Assembly (NCBI RefSeq): GCF_000423065.1
Contig: NZ_AUHG01000011.1
Span: 744,001 to 808,000, forward strand
From: Christiangramia echinicola DSM 19838
GTDB lineage: Bacteria; Bacteroidota; Bacteroidia; Flavobacteriales; Flavobacteriaceae
Direction: 5' to 3'
Length of the DNA: 64,000 nucleotides
Below, piece by piece: positions 1-8,971 of this stretch. Made by a program: the position numbers and the translations under genes. Under the pieces are notes generated by a model. It made no database searches, was not told where the DNA came from, and worked only from the letters and a program-made list of their open reading frames with translations. Numbering within the stretch: the stretch's first letter is position 1; each line of letters opens with the position of its first letter.

Positions 1-17
1 TTCAGCAGGCCTATTAA

Positions 18-707
18 CTAGAAATTAGGACTTAGATTATATTCCCCGTAGAATTGATCCAGAATTTCTATTACTTCATCCTCGGTATCCACAACCTGAA
101 CAAGATCTATATCTGCAGCGCTTATATTTTCAAAGTTGTCTAATAGTGTACTTTTTATCCAATCTACCAGGCCACTCCAGAATTCACTACCAACTAAGAT
201 AATTGGGAACTTGTCAATTTTATGAGTTTGAATAAGGGTGATCGCTTCAAATAATTCATCTAAAGTTCCAAATCCTCCAGGCATTACCACAAATCCCTGA
301 GAGTATTTTACAAACATTACTTTTCTTACAAAGAAGTAATCAAAATCAAGACTTTTATCGTTGTCTATATAAGGATTGTCATGTTGTTCAAAAGGAAGTT
401 CGATATTTAATCCTACAGAAGTTCCCCCTGCCAGATGAGCACCTTTATTACCAGCTTCCATAATACCCGGACCACCACCGGTAATTACTCCATAACCATG
501 ATCTACTATCTTTTTTGCCACTTTTTCTGCCAGTTTGTAGTATTTCATATCTGGCTTGGTTCTGGCTGAACCAAAAATAGATACACATGGGCCAATCTGA
601 CTCAGTTTTTCATAACCGTTCACAAACTCTCCCATTATTTTAAAAATAGCCCAGGAATCGTTGGTTTTTATCTCATTCCAGGCTTTATTCCTATTATGTG
701 TCTTCAT
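18..707 (-). CDS. LOG-family (TIGR00730) Rossmann-fold protein
   Basis: This 229-residue protein carries the family signatures GGGPGIMEAG (residues 77-86) and PGGFGTLDE (143-151), which form the nucleotide-binding and catalytic site. Characterised relatives (LOG, often misnamed lysine decarboxylase) release free bases from cytokinin or nucleoside monophosphates as phosphoribohydrolases. The bacterial physiological substrate is often unknown, so the specific reaction here is inference. The length is normal and no signal peptide is seen, so it should be cytosolic. It starts at an ATG 9 bp after the uvrA stop on the same strand, so the two are probably co-transcribed. Confidence 0.88.
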   Translation of the reverse strand: MKTHNRNKAWNEIKTNDSWAIFKIMGEFVNGYEKLSQIGPCVSIFGSARTKPDMKYYKLAEKVAKKIVDHGYGVITGGGPGIMEAGNKGAHLAGGTSVGLNIELPFEQHDNPYIDNDKSLDFDYFFVRKVMFVKYSQGFVVMPGGFGTLDELFEAITLIQTHKIDKFPIILVGSEFWSGLVDWIKSTLLDNFENISAADIDLVQVVDTEDEVIEILDQFYGEYNLSPNF

Positions 708-716
708 ATTTTTTGA

Positions 717-3548
717 TTAGTGTAATTCCTTTTTCAGGAATTTTGCAGTATAACTTTTTTTGTCTTTAATAATTTCCTCTGGTGTACCGGTTGCTACGAC
801 CTGTCCACCGCCTTTTCCACCTTCGTATCCAATATCGATAATATAGTCTGCCATCTTAATAACGTCCATATTATGTTCAATTATTAAAACTGTATTTCCT
901 TTATTGGTTAAAGTGTTAAGAACTTCCATTAAAACACGAATATCTTCGAAATGTAGTCCCGTGGTTGGCTCGTCTAATATATAGAAAGTATTTCCGGTAT
1001 CACGCTTAGAAAGTTCTGTAGCCAGTTTAATTCTTTGCGCCTCACCACCAGAAAGGGTTGTAGATTGCTGTCCCAGACTTATGTAGCCTAGACCAACATC
1101 TTGAATAGTTTTTAATTTTCTGTGAATTTTTGGAATGTTCTCGAAGTAAGGAATAGCCTCGTCTATGGTCATTTCTAATATATCTGAAATAGACTTTCCT
1201 TTATATCTTATTTCCAGAGTCTCCCTATTGAATCTTTTACCCTGGCAGGTTTCACATTCAACATAAACGTCTGGGAGGAAGTTCATCTCAATAACTCTTA
1301 GTCCGCCGCCTTTACAGGTTTCACATCTACCGCCTTTAACATTAAAGCTGAACCTTCCCGGTTTGTAGCCTCGAATTAAAGCTTCTGGAGTTTTGGCGAA
1401 AAGATTTCTTATTTCTGAAAATACTCCTGTATAAGTAGCAGGGTTAGACCTTGGCGTTCTACCTATGGGACTTTGATTAATATCAATGACCTTATCTATA
1501 TGGTCAAGACCTTTTATGCTTTTATATGGTTTCGGGATTTTAACGCCATTGAAATAATGGGCGTTCATGATAGGGTAGAGGGTCTCATTGATAAGAGTAG
1601 ATTTACCACTACCAGAAACCCCTGTTACTGCGATCATTTTACCCAAAGGAATACTGATATTTACCTTTTTCAGGTTGTTACCGGTGGCTCCTTTTAATTC
1701 TATTTTCTTACCGTTACCTTTTCTACGTTCTTTGGGTACAGGTATCTCTTTTTTTCCGCTTAAATAATCTGCCGTTAATGTATTATGCTTCATAAGTTCG
1801 GCTGGTGTGCCTTCACTTATGATCTCTCCACCATGTTTACCTGCCCGCGGACCAATATCAATCACATGATCTGCTCTTTCTATCATGTCCTTGTCGTGTT
1901 CCACAACAATAACGGTATTGCCTATATCGCGAAGGGATTCTAATGAGTTAATGAGCTTTTCATTATCTCTTTGATGCAGACCGATACTTGGCTCATCTAA
2001 AATATAAAGTACCCCAACCAGTTGAGATCCTATTTGCGTTGCCAGTCTAATTCTCTGCGCTTCACCTCCAGAAAGTGATTTAGAACCACGGTTAAGGTTT
2101 AAATAAGTAAGGCCAACATCTAATAAAAATTGAAGTCTTGTTCTAATCTCCTTTATAACTTCTTCGGCAATTAATAATTGCTTTTCTGAAAGGTCTTTCT
2201 CGAGACCATGGAACCACGCAAATAGATCACTAATATCAAGATACGCAAGGTCTGAAATATTCTTTTCATTGATCTTGAAATAGAGCGCTTCTTTTTTAAG
2301 TCTCGATCCTTCACATTCAGGACATATAACCTTGTCCATATATTCTTTAGACCAACGTCTTAAAGACGTTGAATCATTATTTCTATAGGTCGTTTCAATA
2401 AAGTTTGCGACTCCTTCAAAGTCTATTTTATAGTCCCTGGTTATACCTAAAGCTTTGGATTCCCGGGAAAATTTTTCTTTTCCACCATTAAGGATCATAT
2501 TCAAAGCTTCCTCAGGAATTTTTTTAACCGGATCTGTTAGTTTAAAATCGAATCGTTCGGCAATTAATTCCAGTTGAGAGAACACCCAGTTTTTTTTCTG
2601 AGGACCATGAGGTGCTAAAGCCCCATTTTTAATAGATTTAGTATTGTCTGGAATTATTTTATCAATATTCACCTGGTAAAGGCTTCCTATCCCGTTACAA
2701 TTGGGGCAGGCTCCTTTTGGGGAATTGAAAGAAAAGCTATTAGGTTCTGGGTTAGGGTAACTAATACCTGTTGTTGGACACATCAGGTTCCTGCTGAAAT
2801 ATCTGATATTACCCGTTTCCTGCTCCAGGATCATGAGTGTATCATCCCCGTGATACATGGCAGTTTTTATACTATCTGAAAGTCGCTTATCTGAATCTGG
2901 TTTATTCTCGATCTTAAGCCGGTCTATAACAATTTCTATATCATGGGTTTTGTATCTATCCAGTTTCATTCCCTTCTCGATATCTACAACTTCCTCGTCT
3001 GTTCTAACCTTAATAAATCCCTGTTTGGCAATCTGCTCAAATAATTCTCTGTAATGACCTTTACGACTTCTAACTACCGGAGCAAGGATGTTTACCTTTT
3101 TACCAGTAAAGTTTTCCTGAATCAATTCCTTGATCTGTGAATCGGTATAACTAACCATTTTTTCACCGGTCTTATAACTATAAGCTTCACCGGCTCTGGC
3201 AAAAAGTAAACGAAGAAAATCGTAAATCTCTGTTATAGTTCCTACTGTACTCCTGGGATTTTTACTGGTAGTTTTTTGTTCTATGGCGATCACTGGAGAT
3301 AAGCCTTCGATTTTATCTACATCAGGCCGTTCAAGACTGCCTAGAAATTGTCACGCATAGGCTGAAAAAGTTTCAATATAACGTCTTTGGCCCTCTGCGT
3401 ATATAGTATCGAATGCCAATGAAGATTTCCCTGATCCAGAAAGACCTGTGATCACCACAAGTTTTTCCCTGGGAATATTTACATCAATATTTTTAAGGTT
3501 GTGGACGCGTGCGCCCAGTACTTCAATTTTATCTTCGGTTTTTGCCAT
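717..3548 (-). pseudogene. uvrA: uvrA, excinuclease ABC subunit A, interrupted by in-frame TGA
   Basis: UvrA recognises DNA damage with UvrB in nucleotide excision repair. From the ATG at 3548 the frame runs through Walker [10 protein letters not shown] (about 35-43) and [11 protein letters not shown], then meets TGA at 3353-3351 (codon 66), where relatives have Arg in the SAYARQFLG motif. The same frame continues with QFLGSLERPDVDKIEG to the normal end, so this is a point nonsense change (CGA to TGA would suffice), not a frameshift. Downstream are intact zinc-finger CxxC pairs, two LSGGEAQRI signatures, Walker B motifs LDEPSIGLH and LDEPTTGLH, and the second Walker A TGVSGSGKST. Total length (about 943 codons) is normal. 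The GTG at 3293 is only the conserved Val of SPVIAIEQ and would make a protein lacking the first Walker A. A sequencing error, a true pseudogene or readthrough are all possible. A second uvrA elsewhere could compensate. Confidence 0.85.
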
Positions 3549-3931
3549 AAATTTTTTCAAGGTGGCAAAGTTACTTATTGTATTAATATATAAAAAGCTA
3601 ATACCAATCTACTGATGTTAAGGTTGCTGTAATTTTTGAGTGTTTGGCTATTAATTTTACCAGGGAGCTTATAAATTGAATCTTATAGATTGAAATTTAT
3701 AATGCTTTTAAATCTGAAAGTTATCCTTTAAACTTCTTTTTAAGTATTTGTGTGTCAGTATAATATTACCGGATTTTTTATCAATTATGGGGGGAATCAC
3801 TTATATTTGGTTCATCCAAAAATACCTTTCCCGAGTCTATTTCCTACGAATGTCCACGACATTCAACTATGTTAAGAATGCAAGCCCCCCTGTATTTCTG
3901 AAAAATATTTTATTTTATTTAATGCTGATTG
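3549..3931. other. Intergenic region between uvrA and the LuxR-type regulator
   Basis: About 380 bp separates two divergently transcribed genes, so it should hold both promoters. On the plus strand TATATTTG at 3802-3809 matches the Bacteroidota -7 box TAnnTTTG, but no clear TTTG -33 element lies 17-23 bp upstream. It would imply a 5' untranslated region of roughly 115 nt for the regulator. A short open frame at 3748-3969 runs through this region and into the regulator, and I do not regard it as a gene. No RNA gene is seen. Confidence 0.4.
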
Positions 3932-4942
3932 ATGATGGAAAAAAGACAATTATTAATTGTAAGCCGTAACCAGGAATTCATAGATAGACTAGTAGAACAG
4001 GTAAGTGTATATTTTGAAATTACTTCGGAAAAATCTATACATGTAGCTTATAATACTGCCTTAAACCTCTTACCGGATACTATATTCTTTGATAAGAATT
4101 CCTATAATAAAGCTTCCGACTTTAGAAATCTTAAAAATTTCAAATCCACTCATTTTCTAACAAAAAGTTTTTTGATCGTATACGGTAGCGATACAGACCT
4201 TTCAATTCTAAATAAGCGGTATAAAAATATTATAGACGAATTTGTATCAGATCAATTAAATATAGATCAAATCGTTGCTAAGATCCAGAGGGATACGAAA
4301 TGTAAAAACTATAATTACTGGCATGACTGTTTTATGGGCTTATTTAATCTCATGACCCAGCCAATTGTGCTTTTACAGCAGAATAATATCATAGCCATGA
4401 ATGATGCTTTCAAAAAAACATTTCGATTAGAGAAAATAGATGGACATAAACTAACTGATTTTGTGAATATTGAAAATAAAGCAAAGGTTAAAACAAGTCT
4501 ACGAAATTTTGCCAGGGGCAAACATATGAAGGCTGTAACCGCCACTTCGCTTTTGATCAATAATGATAAACTTAGAAATGCCAGAGTAAGTTTTTCTAAG
4601 TTAAGTAGAAACATCACAGATCAATTTATTATGATGATAGATTTCTCTGGTGAGGAAGATACGATGGATGATAGAATTGGAAGTCATGCAAATCAGGTAG
4701 AAAAATGTTTTAAAGAGAACAGTGAAATGGCAGAGTTTAGTTTTACTAAACGTGAAAAGGAAATTATTTCACTATTATGCCAGGGATACAAAACTAAAGA
4801 AATTTCAGATGCATTATTCATATCTCCAAAAACCATAGAAAAGCACCGCTCTAATATAATTAAGAGAACAAATTCTGAGACTATACTGGAAAGCATTGTT
4901 TACGCAATCAACCATAACCTAGTTGATTTGCCAAAATCTTAA
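3932..4942 (+). CDS. LuxR-type regulator with degenerate receiver-like and PAS-like regions
   Basis: The last 65 residues form a GerE/LuxR DNA-binding domain: FTKREKEIISLLCQGYKTKE followed by SPKTIEKHRSNIIKR. Residues 1-110 have the alternating strand/helix pattern of a response-regulator receiver (LLIVSRNQEF, then DTIFFDKNS and SFLIVYGSD), but the acidic pair after strand 1 is absent, so it may not be phosphorylated. Residues about 130-230 (QPIVLLQQNNIIAMNDAFKK) look PAS-like. These two N-terminal assignments are inference. Start codons are ATG at 3932 or 3935; a TTG at 3929 is less likely. It lies directly upstream of, and codirectional with, the lipoprotein array, making it a candidate regulator of that array, but nothing in the sequence proves this. 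Confidence 0.8.
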   Translation: MMEKRQLLIVSRNQEFIDRLVEQVSVYFEITSEKSIHVAYNTALNLLPDTIFFDKNSYNKASDFRNLKNFKSTHFLTKSFLIVYGSDTDLSILNKRYKNIIDEFVSDQLNIDQIVAKIQRDTKCKNYNYWHDCFMGLFNLMTQPIVLLQQNNIIAMNDAFKKTFRLEKIDGHKLTDFVNIENKAKVKTSLRNFARGKHMKAVTATSLLINNDKLRNARVSFSKLSRNITDQFIMMIDFSGEEDTMDDRIGSHANQVEKCFKENSEMAEFSFTKREKEIISLLCQGYKTKEISDALFISPKTIEKHRSNIIKRTNSETILESIVYAINHNLVDLPKS

Positions 4943-4943
4943 A

Positions 4944-4987
4944 TAAATTATAAAATACTGTTAAACAGGCGTTTATTTTATAATTAT
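4944..4987 (+). terminator. AT-rich inverted repeat after the LuxR-type gene
   Basis: An A/T-only stem begins 1 bp after the stop codon: ATAAATTATAAAATA pairs with TATTTTATAATTAT with a single bulged base, around a 16-nt loop that contains a small CTGTTAAACAG hairpin. The position suits a transcript end, but the stem has no GC and no clear T-tract, so the assignment is weak. Confidence 0.35.
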
Positions 4988-5155
4988 ACGGGTTTTCCCC
5001 CATGCGCCTCGATAACCGACTTTCATAAATTTACTGTGGATTTAAATAAAAGTACTTTTCCTACACCTTTTATTTGAAACTGTTCAATAACCCCCCAAAT
5101 CACTAATTTTTATTGTTTTGATACTTTACTTCCATGGGGAAGGTCTGTATATATA

Positions 5156-5205
5156 TTAACCATTCTAAATATTATTAACCAATACTTTCTATTATGAAAA
5201 CTTAA
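5156..5205 (+). pseudogene. Orphan leader plus MKT-stop stub (decayed paralogue start)
   Basis: TTAACCATTCTAAAT at 5156-5170 matches the leader upstream of the array genes, and the spacing to ATG (38 bp) matches the copy before the 5340 gene (40 bp). The ATG at 5194 starts MKT, as in the third paralogue, but is followed at once by TAA. It may be the remnant of a deleted fifth paralogue or a short leader peptide. I favour the remnant. Confidence 0.5.
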
Positions 5206-5299
5206 GTCACTCCCACAATTTCTAATTTTTCCCAAGTCTTTTATTTGATCCTAAGACCCTTTCTGTTATTCACTTCAGATAAGGTGATATAATAGTTTA

Positions 5300-5314
5300 T
5301 TAACCATTCTAAAT
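5300..5314 (+). promoter_or_regulatory. TTAACCATTCTAA leader, copy 2
   Basis: TTAACCATTCTAAAT lies 40 bp before the ATG at 5340, followed by an A/T-rich stretch with AAACC AAAAC tracts. It matches copies at 5156, 6782 and 8938, and in shorter form 31854. Its role (5' untranslated element, ribosome loading or RNA processing) is not shown by the sequence. Confidence 0.55.
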
Positions 5315-5339
5315 TTTTATAAACCAAAACTTTTTTATT

Positions 5340-6734
5340 ATGAAAAAAATTAATCTTTTTCTGGCATACTTTGCTGTAATGGCAATGGTATTAACCGGAT
5401 GTAGTAAGGATGATCCGGGAACAAGTAATGTTCCTGATTCAGCTGAAACAGCTACCCTTCAATTGGGACCGCTTTTAAATGATGCTGAAACTCGTGCTTT
5501 TCTGAAGCAGGAAGAACAGGACATTCCAGATTGTACAGGTGAAACTCCTGGGTTTGCCCAGTTGTCTATTATATATGGACCTGATGATACTGTAAAGGAA
5601 GATATAATAGTTGCTATTAAAGAAGATGATCAGGGATTATTCACTGCTTATTCTGAAGACCTTGAACTTCCTATACCTGCGGGCGAAACCACTATTTCGG
5701 TAACGCTTACAGAATTTGTGGTCTGGACCAATGTGGGGGGTAATCCCGGAGATGTTATTTGGGTTGCACCTATAGAGGGAAGTGACTATGCAGATTTTGT
5801 TGACCAGCCAGTTGGAGCGAATTTCACTTTCGATCTACGCGCTGGTTCTAAAAACTATGTAAATGTAGATGTAATATGTTATGATAATCGTGATGTCAAT
5901 CTGTATGGTTATCAATTCTTCACAATTACTCCTATACCTCTTATCGAATTTTGCATTTTTGGAAACTATTGTACTCCTGAAGGGAGACATTTCGTTGCTT
6001 CATACAGTGTGAATGTATATGAGAGTAATGATGGTGTAAAAGGAGAGCTTATCCATGCTCTACTAAATAATGTTATTGGAGAAGGTAGTGATGCTTATTC
6101 AGATCCATTATGTTTCTTCGTTCCGGACTTACCGAATGTAAATGATAATGATGAGGAGTATTATGTAGAAATCACCTTATTATCTGATACTCCTGGCTAT
6201 AATGGGCCGGATATTGAAATAGCTAACGGCCCAATTTCTGTTGCCGAGATCAAATTATTCTTCGGGGATAATGGAACTCTTGATTACTACCACTTCCAAT
6301 ATGGATGTGAGGACGGAGTACCACCACCATTTGGAGAGCCAGGGACCAAAAGATATAAGGCATGTATAAAATATCTTGATAGTGATGATGATATTGCAGG
6401 TTTTGCCTACCTGTCTTTAGATGGTACTACACTTACCGCCTCAACCTCCCTAGTAGGTCTTGAGCAGGGAGAAATGCATCCGCAACATATTCACGAAAAT
6501 ACATCGTGTGGAGATTATGGCCCTGTAGCCATTCCTCTAGATTTCGCTGATGGGACTTTTCCATCTGCAGATATTGTAGTAGGACCGTCAGTATTCCTGA
6601 ATTACTCAGAGGTAATACCAGGAGTGACATTGTCCAATCTTCAAGATAGAACTGTAGTTATTCACGGTAAAGTAGTAGACGACGAATATGTGGTGGGAGA
6701 ACCAGTGGCCTGTGGTGAACTTGAAGAATATTAA
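5340..6734 (+). CDS. Array lipoprotein 1, shared N-domain plus C-terminal HPQHIH domain
   Basis: The signal peptide ends in a lipobox (VLTGC), and the mature start CSKDD resembles the acidic Bacteroidota lipoprotein export signal, which predicts exposure on the cell surface. Residues about 35-215 form the domain shared by all four array proteins, with the hallmark AGSKNYVNVDVICYDNRDVN and conserved cysteines. A unique C-terminal part (about 340-464) contains HPQHIHENTSCGDYG and VVIHGKVVDD, reminiscent of CHRD or Cu/Zn-SOD-like beta domains with metal-binding histidines; this is a resemblance only. The function is unknown. It heads the array downstream of the LuxR-type gene and is followed by a hairpin at 6744. 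Confidence 0.82.
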   Translation: MKKINLFLAYFAVMAMVLTGCSKDDPGTSNVPDSAETATLQLGPLLNDAETRAFLKQEEQDIPDCTGETPGFAQLSIIYGPDDTVKEDIIVAIKEDDQGLFTAYSEDLELPIPAGETTISVTLTEFVVWTNVGGNPGDVIWVAPIEGSDYADFVDQPVGANFTFDLRAGSKNYVNVDVICYDNRDVNLYGYQFFTITPIPLIEFCIFGNYCTPEGRHFVASYSVNVYESNDGVKGELIHALLNNVIGEGSDAYSDPLCFFVPDLPNVNDNDEEYYVEITLLSDTPGYNGPDIEIANGPISVAEIKLFFGDNGTLDYYHFQYGCEDGVPPPFGEPGTKRYKACIKYLDSDDDIAGFAYLSLDGTTLTASTSLVGLEQGEMHPQHIHENTSCGDYGPVAIPLDFADGTFPSADIVVGPSVFLNYSEVIPGVTLSNLQDRTVVIHGKVVDDEYVVGEPVACGELEEY

Positions 6735-6743
6735 AAAAATCAG

Positions 6744-6778
6744 CAACCCGATTCAATGCACAGAATCGGGTTGTTTAA
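6744..6778 (+). terminator. Hairpin after array gene 1
   Basis: CAACCCGATT (6744-6753) pairs perfectly with AATCGGGTTG (6764-6773) around a 10-nt loop, followed by a TTTAAT run. It lies 10 bp after the stop and 8 bp before the next leader copy, leaving no room for a separate promoter, so partial termination or RNA processing is plausible. Confidence 0.7.
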
Positions 6779-6781
6779 TAA

Positions 6782-6796
6782 TTAACCATTCTAAAT
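6782..6796 (+). promoter_or_regulatory. TTAACCATTCTAA leader, copy 3
   Basis: TTAACCATTCTAAAT is placed 25 bp before the ATG at 6807 and directly after the hairpin of the previous gene. No TAnnTTTG promoter box is visible between hairpin and leader. Confidence 0.55.
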
Positions 6797-6806
6797 AAAA
6801 ATCATT

Positions 6807-8894
6807 ATGAGAATAATTAAAAATTACATGACCTTGATGGTTATGGTGCTTTTTCTCTTTACTTCCTGTTCTAAGGAAGAATCAGGAGAAGCAAACGATG
6901 TTTCCAGTGATTCGGCTACACTTTTCTTTGGGCCAATTCTGGATGACTTTAATAATCTAAATAGACAGCAGGAGCAGGAGGAAATTCCTGAATGCTCTAG
7001 TGATGATGCAGCATTTGCACAGATTATGTTAACCTACGGAGAGGATAATATTCCTGTTCAGGTGGTTGTGCCAATTTCAGAAGATGAAAACGGCCTCTTT
7101 ACCCTCTATGATGATAAATTGGAAATTCCAATCCCCAGCGGAGAGACTACGGTTTCTGTAACCTTAACAGATTTTGTGGTTTGGAATGATGATGGTGGTG
7201 AACCGGGAATACCTATTTGGGTAGCACCTAAAGAAGGAAGTGAATATGCGAAATTTGTTTCAGACCCATTATCAAATGAGTTTACATTAAGAGCGGGTTC
7301 AAAAAATTACGTAAATGTTGATGTGATTTGTTATGATGATCGTGATGTTAATCTTTATGGATATCAATTCTTTGATATAAACCCAGTACCACTTACTAAG
7401 TTATGTGTATTCGCTAATTATTGTATAACACCGGGAGGAAGAGATAGAGTAGCGAATTACACTTTTGATCTTTACACCTATTCGGGAGATTCTGTAGAAG
7501 ATAATCCAATTACCGATGAGAGTCTTTACACCCTGATAAATATGGGTAATGACACACCGACTACAGATTCAGATGGAGATACATATTACGCTGACCCACT
7601 TTGTATGGTAATACCTAAAGGAGATGATAACAATGCAGATGATGAATATTTGTATTGGGAAATGACTCTTGAAGATTGGGATGATTATTACGGAGAAGCA
7701 CCAGAAATTACTTTGTCAGGATATTTAACCTGGAACCAGGTTAAGAGTTATTATAATAACGACGGTACAATTGATTATATCCACCTTTTCTTTAATTGTG
7801 AGGAATGTCCAGAAGGAGATGGCACAGATGGAGATAATGATGGAGTGGAAGATTCGTGTGACAATTGTCCAGCTATTCCAAACTCAGATCAAGCAGACAG
7901 GGACAATGATGGAATTGGAGATGTTTGTGATCAATGTCCAGATGAGCCTGGAATAGGAGGATTTGGATGTCCAGATGACCCATGTATCGCAGGACCAGAC
8001 ACTGATGGAGATGGTATCAATGACGTATGCGATGTTTGTCCAGAAGGAGATGATAATGTAGATACAGATGGAGATGAAGTTCCTGATGCCTGTGATAACT
8101 GTCCTGAAAAGGCAAATGCAGACGGTCAGGAGATGGATAGAGATAATGATGGAGTAGGTGATGCCTGCGATGAGTGTCCTGATGATCCAGGAACCGGTGG
8201 CTTTGGATGTCCTGATGATCCTTGTATTTCTCAACCAGACCCAGACGGTGATGATGTTAGAGGAAATTGCGATAACTGTCCCAACGTTCCGAATCCTTTA
8301 CAGACCGATTCTGATAACGACGGAATAGGTGATGCATGTGACTTCTGTCCTGATGAGGCAAACGAAGATAACCTGGATTCTGATGGTGATGGAATTGGAG
8401 ATGTATGTGATTCATGTCCAAATGATTCTACCAATACTTGTAATGATGGAGAAAAAGGATGTGAAACTGCATGGATGTTTGGAGATCATACATTCACTAA
8501 TAAAGATAATGATGGGTTGAGTATAACCGCTAAGTGGGGTTGGGCTGAATATTTTGAAGTAGGCCAAAGTCCAGAGACATTTAATTTCTATGCTGGTGCG
8601 GGACAAAATAATACTAACAATGGATATTTAGCTGGTACTGTCGAGATATCAAAATCAGGATCAACACTTACAATTGAGGTAACCGCGGCGAATGATGTAG
8701 ATATTAGCGAAATAGCTATTTATACCAGCTATTTAAAACCAACTACAGCTTCACCAGGCCAGTTTGATAAACTCGATGACGTTCAGGGAGAGAAAGATTC
8801 CAGCCCGGGTCCTGTCAATACTTATACATTCGATTACCCTGGTAACGATCCTATTTGGATTGCCGTACACGGTGATGTTTGTGGAAAGGATTAA
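6807..8894 (+). CDS. Array lipoprotein 2 with thrombospondin type 3 repeats
   Basis: This is a 695-residue lipoprotein: signal peptide with lipobox LFTSC and a CSKEES mature start, again suggesting surface export. Residues about 30-210 carry the shared array domain (AGSKNYVNVDVICYDDRDVN). Residues about 334-548 are a run of thrombospondin type 3 repeats, with the D-x-D-G-D-G-x-x-D-x-C-D-x-C-P pattern that binds calcium in known TSP3 proteins. The last ~145 residues (from about CETAWMFGDHTF) form an unrecognised domain with no obvious counterpart in the window. Its role is unknown; a calcium-stiffened stalk presenting a C-terminal domain is a reasonable inference. Overlapping frames within the repeats are shadows. 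Confidence 0.85.
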   Translation: MRIIKNYMTLMVMVLFLFTSCSKEESGEANDVSSDSATLFFGPILDDFNNLNRQQEQEEIPECSSDDAAFAQIMLTYGEDNIPVQVVVPISEDENGLFTLYDDKLEIPIPSGETTVSVTLTDFVVWNDDGGEPGIPIWVAPKEGSEYAKFVSDPLSNEFTLRAGSKNYVNVDVICYDDRDVNLYGYQFFDINPVPLTKLCVFANYCITPGGRDRVANYTFDLYTYSGDSVEDNPITDESLYTLINMGNDTPTTDSDGDTYYADPLCMVIPKGDDNNADDEYLYWEMTLEDWDDYYGEAPEITLSGYLTWNQVKSYYNNDGTIDYIHLFFNCEECPEGDGTDGDNDGVEDSCDNCPAIPNSDQADRDNDGIGDVCDQCPDEPGIGGFGCPDDPCIAGPDTDGDGINDVCDVCPEGDDNVDTDGDEVPDACDNCPEKANADGQEMDRDNDGVGDACDECPDDPGTGGFGCPDDPCISQPDPDGDDVRGNCDNCPNVPNPLQTDSDNDGIGDACDFCPDEANEDNLDSDGDGIGDVCDSCPNDSTNTCNDGEKGCETAWMFGDHTFTNKDNDGLSITAKWGWAEYFEVGQSPETFNFYAGAGQNNTNNGYLAGTVEISKSGSTLTIEVTAANDVDISEIAIYTSYLKPTTASPGQFDKLDDVQGEKDSSPGPVNTYTFDYPGNDPIWIAVHGDVCGKD

Positions 8895-8908
8895 AAATTT
8901 TAAAATTT

Positions 8909-8940
8909 CATGCTCCGGAACCACTCCGGAGCATGTTTTA
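8909..8940 (+). terminator. Hairpin after array gene 2
   Basis: CATGCTCCGGA (8909-8919) pairs perfectly with TCCGGAGCATG (8925-8935) around a 5-nt loop, followed by TTTTA. The leader of the next gene begins at 8938, inside the T-tract. Confidence 0.75.
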
Positions 8941-8950
8941 ACCATTCTAA
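8938..8950 (+). promoter_or_regulatory. TTAACCATTCTAA leader, copy 4
   Basis: TTAACCATTCTAA starts only 2 nt after the stem of the preceding hairpin and lies 34 bp before the ATG at 8972. This tight hairpin-leader arrangement repeats what is seen at 6744-6796. Confidence 0.55.
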
Positions 8951-8971
8951 TTATTAACTAAAACTTTTATT

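Larger units (their letters stand above)
4943..5339. other. Intergenic region with orphan leader and three-codon stub
   Basis: This 397-bp gap contains two copies of the lipoprotein leader. The first (5156-5170) ends in a stub reading ATG AAA ACT TAA at 5194-5205. The second (5300-5314) precedes the real gene at 5340. A TTTTG at 5116-5120 could be a -33 element, but no good TAnnTTTG box follows at the right distance. Nothing else gene-like is seen. Confidence 0.5.

Noticed and set aside
3291-3353. uvrA break as a frameshift
   Set aside because: The frame before and after TGA is the same and the encoded motif continues exactly; only one codon differs.
3748-3969. Short plus-strand frame before the LuxR-type gene
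   Set aside because: It overlaps the regulator start in another frame, has no recognisable domain, and lies where promoters are expected.
7771-8434. Open frames on both strands across the TSP3 repeat region of array gene 2
   Set aside because: They arise from the low-complexity GAT/GGA-rich repeats; composition is unnatural (Ile- or Met-rich), and the real frame has a signal peptide and domain order.
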